NCBI GenBank assembly: GCA_963924555.1
Contig: OZ004596.1
Location: 4,288,139-4,352,138, forward strand
Source: Crambe crambe
Lineage: Eukaryota; Porifera; Demospongiae; Poecilosclerida; Crambeidae
Length of the DNA: 64,000 nucleotides
Direction of reading: 5' to 3'
In this document: in pieces, positions 25,456-38,366 of the stretch
Position numbering within the stretch: the first letter of the stretch is position 1
Layout: each line of letters opens with the position of its first letter
Notes under the pieces: model-generated
The model's input: only the letters and a program-made list of their open reading frames with translations
Databases searched by the model: none
Told to the model about the DNA's origin: nothing
Translations under genes and position numbers: made by a program

Positions 25456-28400
25456 CCTGCATGGAGAATTCATCATGAATGTTATTATCCTATGAATGGC
25501 TTTATAGATTGCACAATGACAATGTAATTAAGTGAGCTCTGCATACCAAGACAGTTGATAAGATTCGATGTTAAGATGTAGCCAGGATTGCATCCACAAG
25601 TATAGGAGCCAATAGCGTTGTTACACAACTGTTCACAGGTGTGCGTTCCATCCTCACACTCATTAGCATCTAATGAAGGGTAATTACATATGAGATACTG
25701 GTTTAATTCTCATGAGGGTAAAATATTTGTATTTACATTTAGCTACAGTTAATATCTATAGAGAAGATTCCCCATGAAGAGATTTCCTGCTGCTATGTGT
25801 AATATTGTATATGTACCTCTGCATGTTATTCCATCAGCGTTTAAGGTGTATCCAATATTGCAGGCACAATGGTAGGTGCCATACGTGTTCACACAAACCT
25901 CAGCACAATTATCCAAATCCATCTGACACTCGTCAATATCTATACCAAAGAAAAGCCTATATATATATATACTGAGAAGACTCCCTATTCCTCCAGATAA
26001 ATAGGCCACATAGCTAAAGACATTATAGCTAAATTGCTGAGGAAGCTAGCTATATACATGTACTTTGTACCATCACAGCGGAATCCATCAGGGTTGAGTG
26101 TGGTGCTGCTGTTGCAGCTACAAGTATAGGAGCCAATGGTGTTGCTGCATTGTTGGTCACACTCATTCACCCCTTCAGTACACTCATCTTCATCTGAAGT
26201 GGCTATGAAATTATTCAACATACTATGAACAGTTAACCATATTACCTCTGCATGACATTCCATCTGTGTTGAGAGTGTATCCTGGATTGCAACCACAGCG
26301 CCATGACCCAGGAGTGTTCACACACACTTCCAAACATGTGGTGTTCCCTATGCGTCCACTCAAACACTCATTCACATCTACAGTGTACAGTATACCCATA
26401 GATATTAGAGTATTAAATCTTCACTTACCATCACATCTGAATCCATCACTATTGAGGGTGAAGCCAGCACCACAGCTGCATGTGTAGGAACCAACATTGT
26501 TGTGACAGGTCTGATCACATTCATCAACTTCAGCTTCGCATTCATCCAAATCTTTCATTATTTCATTATAATGACTATATGAACAAAAGTAGAACTTGTT
26601 GGATGGTTAATACCTCCACATGTTCTGCCATCAGCATTAATTGTATATCCAGCAAGACAGGCACAGTGGAATGATCCTGCCGTGTTGTTACAAGCCACTT
26701 CACACATGTGATCACCTCCACACTCATCAATATCTAAAGAGTATCATAATAGCTAGTGAAGTTATTATTATACTAAAACCGTATCTCACCATCACACGAG
26801 TAGCCATTCTCATCAATAATGAACCCTGTGCGACAACTGCAGGTGTAGGATCCAATCGTGTTGTTGCAGTCCTGAGCACACAATGCAGAGTCTTCTGCAC
26901 ACTCATCAATGTCTATACAATTATTATAATATCAAACATTTACTGTTAGGTGAATTATTGATTATATTTTATACCTATACAAGTAAATCCATCAGTGTCC
27001 AGTCTGTATCCTATTCTGCATGTGCAGTTATAGCTTCCAGGTATGTTGACACAGTTGTAAGAACACTGATCAGTCCCAGCTGCACACTCGTTGATATCTG
27101 CATGTGCATTAAGAATTCTACCCTAATGTGTGTTCATTAGCTTGTGGCAATGGAGGTTCATACCGTCACAACTTCTGCCATCAGGATTCATCGTGTATCC
27201 ATCATTGCAACTACAAGTATAGGAACCAACTGTGTTGATGCAGTTCTGAGCGCAGGCATGAGTTCCTGCCACACACTCATTGATATCTGAATATATATAT
27301 GTTGGGAAAAAGGACAAGCTTGAAGCACAATATTGGAATGGAATTAAAATCCGTTAGGTATAAATCACTTGTAATTATTTGAAATTGTAAGTGCTATCAC
27401 ATGGTAACCTACTTTATTTGCTTTACCTGAGCAGGTTGTTTGATCTGTGTTTAGAGCATAGCCTGATCTACAGGTACAGACAAAAGACCCTGGAAGATTT
27501 CTACACATGTATTGGCAGTTGTTTATCGCAGGATCAGCACATTCATTGTTATCTGTTGATTAGAGTTTATAGCAACAGTTAGTATCCAATTAGCTACTAA
27601 AGTGAAACTTCCAATGAAAAGGGACCAACCATACTAGAGAGGTTGTCCTTTCTTGGATGTAATTGTCCCGTAGTTCATTGAGGTTCCACTGTATAACTTA
27701 CCATTGCAAGTGAATCCATCAGCGGCTAGAGTATAGCCTGCATTACAGCTGCATGTGAAGGACCCCACAGTGTTCTGGCAGTTCTGTGCACAATTATCAC
27801 TACCCACAGCACATTCATCGACATCTACAATGGGACCACATGTAGAGTTGTTATTAATTATTATTAGCTATAATATGTCTCACCTGAGCACCCCCTCATG
27901 TCAGAGTCAAGAGCATATCCAGCATTGCATCTGCAGGAATGAGTTCCACGTGTGTTGACACAGATTTCTGCACAGCCCCCATTGTTAATATTGCATTCAT
28001 TAAAATCTGTGACATGGAAGGGAAAAAATATGAGCATACCAGCTACTTTATAGAGCTAGTACTGTAATTAGCAATTGGGTAATTTTACGTGTCAAGTTGA
28101 ATCTCACCATCGCAAGTGCGAGAATCGCTGTTAAGGGTATAACCAATATTGCAGCTGCAATCATAGGATCCAACCGAATTGTGACAGTTTTGTTCGCAAG
28201 TGTCAGTACCTGCTGCACATTCATCAATATCTGCAGGGAACCATTATGGAATCAACCATAGTTATAGAGTAGACAGACAAAGATATTACAAAACATTAGC
28301 ACATTATAGAACTATAGAAATCCACTTTCCCACTTAAATGTGGATTTCAAGAAACTGCTCTATAATACACATCTCCCCAATAGCTATAATTATACTTTAT

Positions 28401-30123
28401 AGGTATCATGGCCAGTAGCTATACCATTGCAAGTAAATCCATCCGAGTCCAGGGAGTATCCTGCTCGACAGCTACACATGTAAGAGCCTGGAGTGTCATG
28501 GCAGGTCTGTGTACATCGATCAGTACCCAACATACATTCATCATTATCTATATATATAACATTATTTTTGTAAAGTCCTATGTTGCTAGGTATAGTCTAT
28601 ACTCATTTCAATTGTCACTAGCTTTTAATTCAGAGCAATATATAGTGTAGCTCTTCTGATTTAGGTTGCCTAGATCGTGTTTATTTTCAGCTCTCCTTAG
28701 GAACAATAATTAGGTTGCTTGGTTAACTATTATGTTATAGGCAGTGTACACAGCAAAAATCTACAACTTGTGTATGTAGCAGAACAAAAATCAGGAAACC
28801 TTATAGGCACCGAAGTACCAATTTTTGATCTGTAGGCAGTCTGTGGGGCAGCAGGTCTGATACAGTCCAAAAATACAGACCTGTTACAGACCTGTGGATT
28901 TTACTAACCCATGTACAGGTCATAACTGGTATGTGGGGTGAGTTTCACTGGGTAATAGTAGCTACATTTATGAATTAGTTAATTGCATAAAGCTAGTGAC
29001 AGTTGAATAAAAGTAGCATTATTCATTAAAAAGTCATGTGAAGAAGGGAGTATCCTAGATTTTTCAATATTCATTATTTCCTTATGGTAACTGGATAAAC
29101 AATGACTGCTTACTGAGGCAACTCCGTCCATTTGTAGATAATGTGTAGCCACTATTGCACGAACATGTGTAAGAACCTTGTGTGTTTGCACAGTTTTGAT
29201 CACACAAGTCTGTCCCTTCATTGCACTCGTGTATCTCTTCAGAGAAATGGTGAAATAAACTCTACAGTTATAAAAAGGTGGCTATAATGTTACCAGCACA
29301 TGTTCTTCTATCAGAATTGAGCCTGTAGCCACTTCTGCATGAGCAGGTGTATGATCCAGGAGTGTTGGAGCACAACTGCTGACAGTTGTTTGAAGAAGAA
29401 CTTGCACACTCATTAATGTCTGTAGTGTTTTGATTATGACTCTTTTGGCTAGCCTATAAAGCTAGCATACATACCCGTTCCACATGTACTTCCAGTCCAC
29501 CCTGGTGAACAGGAGCATCTGTTAGGAGCAGTGCAAGTACCTCCATTTGCACAAGCAGGACTACACACAGCTAAATATGTTCATTTCAACAATAATAGTG
29601 ATACTATATAGGTAGCTATATAGCTGACATACGAGTGCATCGATTTCCTCCAGATACTATGTAGCCTGCACAACATCCAAATTGACTAGAATAGGCTGCA
29701 CTGTATGTTGTCCTTGAATTGCTGCGATACAATGTTCTGCAGGGATAGTATACATGTGTAACAATATAGCTATAGACTCTTTCAACGTTTTAAAGATTTC
29801 TATTGCATGGATCCTTCCATGGAAGTCATATATACCTTCTACATCTTCTCCAATTGAAAAGACCACACCCATATCCCTGAGTGTACGATCCTCTTGTGTA
29901 GCCTACAGAAGATGTCTGTCTGGAAACTGGACGGTAGCAAACTCTGAGGAATAGATACACACACACCAACTGATATACATGTAGCTATAGGCTTCTCTAG
30001 CCACCATTAGTTCTGTACCTTTAGTAACTAACTAGCTACTTACCCTGTCTGAGCATTGCAATAGTACAGACAAAATGAGGCTATCACAATCAGAATAAGG
30101 GGGGCTGGCTGCACTCCATACAT
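23039..30123 (-). CDS. R3: EMI-EGF-cbEGF(16)-FN3(4) type I membrane receptor
   Basis: Third complete copy. Exon 1 (30044-30123, ATG at 30121-30123) is of the MYGVQP signal-peptide type, ending NAQTG. EMI exons are about 29836-29945 and 29630-29740, and the EGF exon is 29477-29571 ([11 protein letters not shown]). The array has 16 cbEGFs. The tail exon (23039-23249) is short and belongs to neither of the two main tail classes. The second to third cbEGF intron (28551-29114) contains a MITE-like insertion also present in R4. No frame damage was found. Confidence 0.85.
25548..29420 (-). repeat. R3 cbEGF array, 16 exons
   Basis: Low ends near 25548, 25817, 26066, 26247, 26430, 26612, 26790, 26974, 27164, 27427, 27703, 27883, 28108, 28426, 29116 and 29294. 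Repeats 4 to 8 from the N-terminus (28108, 27883, 27703, 27427, 27164) differ from those of R1 and R2: [69 protein letters not shown]. They match R4. The central array therefore falls into an R1/R2 type and an R3/R4 type. Confidence 0.88.
28740..28956. mobile_element. MITE-like insertion in an R3 intron
   Basis: A block of about 215 bp with related ends, tacacagcaaaaatc on the left and the complement of an attacccagtgaaac-like string on the right. Internal strings such as acagacctgttacagacctg repeat. The copy in R4 (37027-37233) is at the same place, with right end tttgctgggtaat, giving a better inverted match. Absent from R1. No coding capacity. Confidence 0.5.
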
Positions 30124-30352
30124 GATTGCATTCACTGACTATGTGGTAGCTAGCTGATCTATAAAATTATATGATAAAGCACTATTGATCATGGTGTATG
30201 AATGAATACCATTAGATAAAGCTCAGGTGACTTAGCTAATTGATATTCATAGTTACACTTACTCGGGTAGTAGTTAGTTTCACAGAATAATCAATAGTAG
30301 TAAAACTAGGGTAATTACCACATAGTGTTATCATGTCTTCTTTCCTCCCTCC

Positions 30353-31033
30353 TATACCGTATAGCGCTTTATTTTTAAGGCACTTTATTTTTGAGGTTTT
30401 CGCGGATTTTGCTCAAAACACGAAATTTGTGCCCTCGAATATTTTTAACCTGCCACGTGTTATGTACGCGTGTGCGCAATGCGTACAGTGTAGTATCTAT
30501 GGTCAAATCATGTCTCTCTATCGTTATTTTAGCTCTAAACCAAAGCAACCTACTAATCCACTACCAGATCCCTGTCACCAACAGTTCCCTCCTCTTCTAT
30601 AGAATTCGAAAGTTTCTACCGCGCTAAAGCAGGGATCTACCACCGGCACCAGAGGGCCATACTCTAGGTTTTCTTCAGAAAAAAGGGCTGAAATTGTAAG
30701 AAGAGCAGCAGAACATGGCCCATGATGCTACCTGTAGCATCAATAACAGCCACAGCAAACGGGTCATGACTATTCCTGGTGGTTCTTTTCTGCACACAGT
30801 TCTTCCCCAACACTGGGAGTCCAAATACTTTTGATAAACATGATAGCCACGAACCATTGACTCTTCACGTATTAAAGCAACCGTTGTGTTATAGCGCTGG
30901 CAGCTGCAAAAGCATGCTTCTATGTGTGCGCGCTATATTCATTTTATGATCCTCGAAAATTATTCCGTGAAATGATTCGAAATAGCTATCCTCGAAATAT
31001 TAGTGCCTCGAAAATAGAGTGCTATACAGTATA
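30353..31033. mobile_element. Non-autonomous TIR DNA transposon with empty-site paralog
   Basis: The ends form an imperfect inverted repeat of about 31 bp: tataccgtatagcgctttat... on the left, and the complement of the right end reads tatactgtatagcactctat..., both continuing to AGGCAC. The homologous intergenic DNA between R4 and R5 (near 38575-38590) lacks the element and reads cctcctattatatccctcc, so the insertion boundary is visible, apparently at a TA-containing site. The interior is more GC-rich than the surroundings and carries a decayed coding fragment (30675-30857). Confidence 0.75.
30675..30857 (-). pseudogene. Decayed coding fragment inside the TIR element
   Basis: The minus strand reads VRGYHVYQKYLD ... 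CRKEPPG and, after a frame change near 30757, NSHDPFAVAVIDATGSIMGH. This order (RGYHVY, then a reduced C-RE motif, then HDPFAVAV, then GHV) resembles a HIRAN-like sequence found in captured fragments of metazoan transposons. Recognition is by motif memory only. The frameshift and the stop that follows show it is not functional. Confidence 0.35.
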
Positions 31034-31255
31034 TCCCTCCCCCTCCCTATAGGTCTTCCATCAAATTAAATGCAATTTTGAAAATTTTTTTATAATTTCC
31101 ACAGAATCTGGTGTGTTAATAGCTGATTGTGATTTAATATGATGTATACACAAAAATAGTTACTTACAACTACATGCATGTAGCTAATTTCAAGTACATA
31201 ACTGGTTAAACATGTTCACTGTGCATGTGATTCTTTATCATCTGAGCTCCTTTTC

Positions 31256-33790
31256 TCACCAAGTATCATCTGAGTTCCCTTTTGCACCAGGAAGCTCGTT
31301 ATAGACATGTGCATCATCTAAACAACTCTCCAAGTTTATCTCCTTTTCCAAGTCTTCTGTGGGTTTCACTTCTTCATAAATAGGGTCTTCATGGTTGGGA
31401 TCATCATAGACAGGACTTTCAATGTTATTGAAGTCTGTAGGAGTATAATATGGGTTTGCAGCTTGGAGACTGGATATCGTTATCATTTCATTCTGGTCGC
31501 TTTTATTTCTAATAAAATAAATTAGAGCTCGAGTAAGCTTATTTGCGTATACATGTTGCTAGTTCTTGCAAGAGCATACAGTAGGGTAGGAGTAAGTTCA
31601 TGCATGTATCATACACACACAAGAAAGATTATCTTACAAGTGGTGGCTGTCTTCCATTTTCAAAATCTTTCTCTTCTTGGATCTGGTACAACAGCAGCAC
31701 AGGATTCCAATACACAGGATCATGAGTAGGAGCACTCCAGCTCCTCCTGCCGCAGCTCCAGCAATCACTGCTATGGAAGCTTCCACTGCTTGTTTAGTTG
31801 CCATCACAACAGTAGGGGTGGTTGGATTGATGGGCATACACTCCATGCTGCCTATCTCTGATACTTCTACTTGGCAGTAGGAGCTAACTTGCTGCGACAC
31901 TCCCCCAACTGATATCGTAGGATTGGTGTTCACCCATGTCTGTACCATTTCCCTCAGCTCTGTAGCCTGTGCTCCATCAGTATGGAGGAGGTTGGACTGA
32001 TAGATGACTTCCCTGTCATTACTGCCACAGAGAAGGTGAGAATTAGCAACATAGTCCAGAGAATAGGGACATTGACAATTGGACAAAATCTCCTCTACGA
32101 CAGCCAATGAAATAGCAGTTGACTTTTGATTGATATCATCTATCTGTAATTTTAATAATGTTATTGTGTTGTGTAATATATTATCATAGAAATACCATCG
32201 ACTTACAATATATGAGCTGCAGCTCACATCCACTAATGTCAGGCGAATTTGGATATTTATGTCTGATGGTACTGCATGCGTGATAAATCATATGAACATC
32301 TGTTGAGTCTGTACAAGTTCTAAGTATTACTTCACAACTTACAGTGTCCTCTCAATACATTGCTGAATCCACTCTCTCCTGCTCTGGTGCTGACTTGGAT
32401 AGCCACACAGTATTCCTCAGTGGCCAGCAACCCATCAATCACAGCCTCTGATTGAGTGTAAAGACTCTCTGTTATGGTCATGAGTTGCATGTCTTCTTCA
32501 TCTATGTTGGTGCAAGTTCCATTTCGTGCTGGTTTGTATGCTATCTGGAGAGAGGTGAGGACTCCTCTAGCCTCGTCCAGTGTCAAAGGGATCCAGAACA
32601 CTCTAGCTGATCTGTTGCTAATTCGTACCACATTCAAGAGAGTGGGGACATCAGGAACTGCAAGAATCAAAACATACGTGAATTCCATGTATGAAACTGA
32701 TCAATATTTACCTCCATGTTCAGTGAATGTGATATTTCTTATCGGTTCTCCTTCTCCTGCTGCTGTAGAAGCTCTTACATTGACAGTGTAGGGAATGAAA
32801 GGAGCTGTAGATAAATATTTTAATGATTGACAAAATGATTATCAAGCATCATAAATTGGTTTAATTAACCCACCTAAGTCACCAACATTAACAGATCGAA
32901 CGTCAGTGGACAATATGTTCATTACTCTCGTAAAATTACTGAACACATTGTAGACTCTGATGGTGTAGTTTCTCAGTACTCCATTAGCCATTGCTGGTGG
33001 GTCCCATCGGATCAAGATGCTGCTATTAGAGAGCACATCCACCACAAGTCCAGTAGGCATGGATGGAGCTGTCAGTACAGATTTGGTTGCAGTCATAACA
33101 AATTGAATTATTTGAGAATCAATTTGAAACATGCATGCACGACAAACCTGCTTGAGCAGTTCTGATTTCATCCACGTCAGACTTGGGTCCTTCTCCAGCA
33201 CTCGTATTGGCAGACACCTCTATGGTAACCAGTTGGTAAGGCTGGAGGTTTCTCAGTACAAATCTTCCAGTCAGGGTCCTTTCAACTATGACTATAGATG
33301 TGCCATTATCAAATCTGGCATAAAAGGTGTAGGCTGTGATGACTCCATTTGGTACCAGTGGAGGTGCAAAGTCAAAGGTAAGACTATAAGGATCATCATT
33401 CTCAATGCTGATGTTCTGAGGAGGGTTATTTGGTGCTGTAAAGAATAATAATCCTTCATAATTAAAATGGTTACCTCTTACAATTTCACTATATACCTTC
33501 TTCCAGTGTCCTCTGAGCAGTGCATGAGTTAGGACTGGTTGCAGTGTCGGTTTGCACTGATACACAACAGTTGTAAACCATATAAGGTCTCAGATTGCGA
33601 AGCAGAACACGTCTCTCTTGACTGGCTTGTACTGTCATAGTCAGACCAAAATCCCTGTCTGTTTCAGAGCTACAGTCTACAGTGTAGGAGAGTATATTTC
33701 CATCACCGCTATCATCGACAGGGGTCCCCCATATTACTGTCGCAGTAGTGGAACCAAGGTCACCAAAGGTTACATCTTGAGGTGAGCCTG
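31256..33790 (-). other. R4 FN3 block, membrane-proximal module, TM and truncated tail
   Basis: FN3-1 about 33500-33788, FN3-2 33151-33440, FN3-3 split over 32874-33072 and 32711-32803, FN3-4 32343-32660; linker about 32207-32270; module/TM exon 31638-32143; tail exon 31256-31508. After the TM comes [11 protein letters not shown], a basic stop-transfer segment with four cysteines that could be palmitoylated. Tail motifs are SPVYDDP, DPIYEEV and VYNEL. The last about 13 residues present in R5-R7 (GEKRSSDD...) are lost through a frameshifting deletion, so the frame stops at SDDTW. Confidence 0.8.
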
Positions 33791-36700
33791 CATGGAGAAT
33801 TCATCATGAATGTATGAATGGTTTTATAAAACGCACAATGACAATATAATTAAGTGAGCTCTGCATACCAAGACAGTTGACAAGATTCGATGTTAAGGTG
33901 TAGCCAGGATTGCAACCACACATGTAGGAGCCAATAGTGTTGTTACACAACTGTTCACAGGTGTGCATTCCATCCTCACACTCGTTAGCATCTAATGAAG
34001 ACATATTCACGAGATACTGGTTTACTTTTCACGAGGGAAAATTTTTGTGGTTATTTTTTTAAAAAATGAATATATTTAGCTACTGTAAAGAAGCTTCCTC
34101 ATGAAGAGATTTCCTGCTGCTATGTGTAATTATTGCATACCTCTGCATGTTATTCCATCAGCATTTAAAATGTATCCAATGTTGCAGGCACAATGGTAGG
34201 TGCCATAGGTGTTCACACAAACCTCAGCACAATTATCCAAATCCATCTGACACTCGTCGATATCTATACCAAAAAAAGTTTAGCTATAATATTTATATAT
34301 ATATTGTACTGAGAAGACTCTCTATCCCTCCAGACGAATAGGCCACATAGCTACAGACATTATAGCTAAATCGCTGAGGATAAGCTAGCTATATACATGT
34401 ACTTTGTACCATCACAGCGGAATCCATCAGGGTTGAGTGTGGTGCTGCTGTTGCAGCTACAAGTGTAGGAGCCAATGGTGTTGCTGCATTGTTGGTCACA
34501 CTGATTCACCCCTTCAGTACACTCATCCTCATCTGAAGTGGCTATGAAATTATTCAACATACTATGAACAGTTAACCATGTTACCTCTGCATGATATTTC
34601 ATCTGTGTTGAGAGTGTATCCTGGATTGCAACTACAGCGCCATGACCCAGGAGTGTTCACACACACTTCCAAACATGTGGTGTTCCCTATGCGTCCACTC
34701 AAACACTCGTTCACATCTGCAGTGTATACAGTATACCCATAGATATTAGAGTATTAAATCTTCACTTACCATCACATCTGAATCCATCACTATTGAGGGT
34801 GTAATGGTCACCACAGCTGCATGTGTAGGAACCAACATTGTTGTGACAGGTCTGATCACACTCATCAACTTCAGCTTCACATTCATCCAAATCTTTCATT
34901 ATTTGATTATATGCACAAAAGAGGAAATTATAATTATTTTAGAACTTGTTGGATTGTTAATACCTCCACATGTTCTGCCATCAGCATTAATTGTATACCC
35001 AGCAAGACAGGCACAGTGGAATGATCCTGCCGTGTTGTTACAAGCCACTTCACACATGTGATCACCTCCACACTCATCGATATCTAAAGAGTATTATGTG
35101 AAGTTATTATTATACTAAAAACCGTATCTCACCATCACACGAGTAGCCATTCTCATCAATAATGAACCCTGTGCGACAACTGCAGGTGTAGGATCCAATC
35201 GTGTTGTGGCAGTCCTGAGCACACAATGCAGTACCTTCTGCACACTCATCAATGTCTATACAATAAATATTATAGCAATTGAAGTTAGCTGTAGGTGGGA
35301 GTATAGCTTATACCTATGCAAGAAAATCCATCAGTGTCCACCTTGTATCCTGGTCTACATGTACAGTTATAGCTTCCAGGTATGTTGACACAGTTGTAAG
35401 AACACTGATCAGTCCCAGCTGCACACTCGTTGACATCTGTATGCAATACAAGAATTCTCCCCTAATGTGTGTTCATTAGCTTGTGGCAACGGAGGTTCAT
35501 ACCGTCACAACTTCTGCCATCAGGATTCATCGTGTATCCATCATTGCAACTACAAGTATAGGAACCAACTGTGTTGATGCAGTTCTGAGCACAGGCATGA
35601 GTTCCTGCCACACACTCATTGATATCTATATGATAGTTGGGAAAAGGGACAATCGAACAAAAGCTTGAAGCACAGTATTGGAATGGAATTAAAATCCGTT
35701 AGGTATGTAATTTGAAATTGTAAGTACTATCACATGGTAACCATTTGCTTTACCTGAACAGGTTGTTCGATCTGTGTTTAGAGAATAGCCTGATCTACAG
35801 GTACAGATGAAAGATCCTGGAAGATTTCTACACATGTATTGGCAGTTGTTTATTGCAGGATCAGCACATTCGTTGTTGTCTGTTGATTAGAGTTTATAAC
35901 AACAGTTAGTGTCCGATTAGCTACTAAAGTGAAACCTTCAATGAAAAGGGACCAACCATACTAGAGAGGTTGTCCTTTCTTGGATGTAAATATTAAATTG
36001 TCCCGCAGTGCACTGTATAACTTACCATTGCAAGTGAATCCATCAGCAGCTAGAGTATAGCCTGCATTACAGCTGCATGTGAAGGACCCCACAGTGTTCT
36101 GGCAGTTCTGTGCACAATTATCACTACCCACAGCACATTCATCAACATCTACAATGGAATCACATGTAGAGTTGTTATTAATTATTATTAGCTATAATTA
36201 TGTCTCACCTGAGCACCCCCTCATGTCAGAGTCAAGAGCATATCCAGCATTGCATCTGCAGGAATGAGTTCCACGTGTGTTGACACAGATTTCTGCACAG
36301 CCCCCATTGTTAATATTGCATTCATTAAAATCTGTGACATGGAAGGAAAAAAAATATGAGCATACATACCAGCTACTTTATAGAGTTACTGTACTGTAAT
36401 TAGTGATTGGGTAATTTTATATGTCAAGTTGTATCTCACCATCGCAAGTACGAGAATCACTGTTAAGGGTATAACCAATATTGCAGCTGCAATCATAAGA
36501 TCCAACCGAATTGTGACAGTTTTGTTCGCAAGTGTCAGTACCTGCTGCACATTCATCAATATCTGCAGGGAACCATTATGGATGGTTATAGAAGTAGACA
36601 GAGATATTACAAAACATTGGAGCGTTATGGAACTACTTATTTCAAGGAACTGCTCTATAATACACATCTCCCCAATAGCTATAATTATAGGCATCATGGC

Positions 36701-38366
36701 CAGTAGCTATACCATTGCAAGTAAATCCATCCAAGTCCAGGGTGTATCCTGCTCGACAGCTGCATGTGTAAGAGCCTGGAGTGTCATGGCAGGTCTGTGT
36801 ACATCGATCAGTACCCAACATACATTCATCATTATCTATATGTAACATTATTTTTGTAAAGTGCTGTCAGTGTGTTGTTAGGTATACTCTTTATTCAATT
36901 GTCACTAGCTTTTAATTCAGAACAATATATAGTGTAGCTCTTCTGGTTTAGGTTGCCTAGGTTGTGTTTATTTTCAGCTCCCCTTAGCAACAATAATAAG
37001 GTTGCTTGGTTAATTATTATGTTATAGGCAGTGTACACAGCAAAAATCTACAACTTGTGTATGAAGCAGAACGAAAATCAATAAACCTTATAGGCACCGA
37101 AGTACTAATTTTTGATCTGTAGGCAGTCTGTGGGGCAGCAGGTCCAAAAATACAGACCTGTTACAGACCCGTGGATTTTACTGACCCGTGTACAGATCAT
37201 AACTGGTATGTGGGGCAAGTTTTGCTGGGTAATAGTAGCTAATTAGTTGCATAAAGCTAGTGACAGTTGAATAAAAGTTACAATATTTAAAAAGTCATGT
37301 GAAGAGGGAAGTATCCTAGATTTTTCAATATTCATTATTTCCTTGTAGTAACTGAATAAACAATGACTGCTTACTGAGGCAACTCTGTCCATTTGTAGAT
37401 AATGTGTAGCCACTATTGCACGAACATGTGTAAGAACCTTGTGTGTTTTCACAGTTTTGATCACACAGGTCTGTCCCTTCATTGCACTCATGTATCTCTT
37501 CAGAGAAATGGTGAAATAAACACTACAGTTATAAAAAGGTGGCTATAATGTTACCAGCACATGTTCTTCTGTCAGAATTGAGCCTGTAGCCACTTCTGCA
37601 TGAGCAGGTGTATGATCCAGGAGTGTTGGTGCACACATGCTGGCAGTTATTTGAAGAAGAACTTGCACACTCATTAATGTCTGTAGTGATTTGATTATGA
37701 CTCTCTCTTGGCTAGCCTATAAAGCTAAGCATACGTACCTGTTCCACATGTACTTCCAGTCCACCCTGGTGAACAGGAGCATCTGTTAGGAGCAGTGCAA
37801 GTACCTCCATTTGCACAAGCAGGACTACACACAGCTAAAAATGTTTATTTCAACAATAATAGTTATATTATATATAGGTAGCTGACATACGAGTGCATCG
37901 ATTTCCTCCAGATACTGTGTAGCCTGCACAACATCCAAATTGACTAGAATAGGCTGCACTGTATGTTGTCCTTGAATTGCTGCGATACAATGTTCTGTAT
38001 GGATAGTACATGTGTAGTTAAGGCATCATAGACTATAGTGGATGGACTAGCTAGCTACATATTGGAAGTGACCTATACCTTCTACATCTTCTCCAATTGA
38101 AAAGACCACACCGATATCCCTGAGTGTACGATCCTCTTGTGTAGCCTACAGAAGATGTCTGTCTGGAAACTGGACGGTAGCAAACTCTGAGGAATAGATA
38201 CACACACACCAACTGATATACATGTAGCTATAGGCTTCTCTAGCCACCATTAGTTCTGTACCTTTAGTAACTAACTAACTACTTACCCTGTCTGAGCATT
38301 GCAATAGTACAGACAAATTGAGGCTATCACGATCAGAATAAGGGGGGCTGGCTGCACTCCATACAT
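31256..38366 (-). CDS. R4: EMI-EGF-cbEGF(16)-FN3(4) type I membrane receptor
   Basis: Fourth complete copy. Exon 1 is 38287-38366 (ATG 38364-38366, MYGVQP type). EMI exons are about 38080-38190 and 37890-37996; the EGF exon is about 37740-37833. The ectodomain is closest to R3, including the shared MITE in the second to third cbEGF intron, so R3 and R4 derive from a recent duplication. The tail, however, is of the R5-R7 class, so the recombination point lies between the FN3 block and the tail. The tail ends early because of an 8-bp deletion (see findings). Confidence 0.85.
33870..37680 (-). repeat. R4 cbEGF array, 16 exons
   Basis: Low ends near 33870, 34141, 34409, 34585, 34770, 34963, 35132, 35313, 35502, 35753, 36027, 36209, 36440, 36713, 37376 and 37553. 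Nearly repeat-for-repeat the R3 array. The repeat at 34770 has CGDHYTL where the family has CG-[DA]-G-[YF]-TL, losing the conserved Gly. The repeat at 34585 has ADEISC-type Gly-to-Glu near the last cysteine (TDEISC). Confidence 0.88.
37027..37233. mobile_element. MITE-like insertion in an R4 intron (ortholog of the R3 copy)
   Basis: Same location and sequence as 28740-28956, with small indels. The ends read tacacagcaaaaatc and the complement of ttacccagcaaaacttg. Shared position indicates insertion before the R3/R4 duplication. Confidence 0.5.

Larger units (their letters stand above)
30124..31255. other. Intergenic R3-R4, occupied by a TIR element
   Basis: Contains the conserved upstream block of R3 (30221-30250), then a 681-bp TIR element (30353-31033, listed separately), then a C-rich stretch homologous to 38578-38605 between R4 and R5. 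No further gene seen. Confidence 0.6.
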
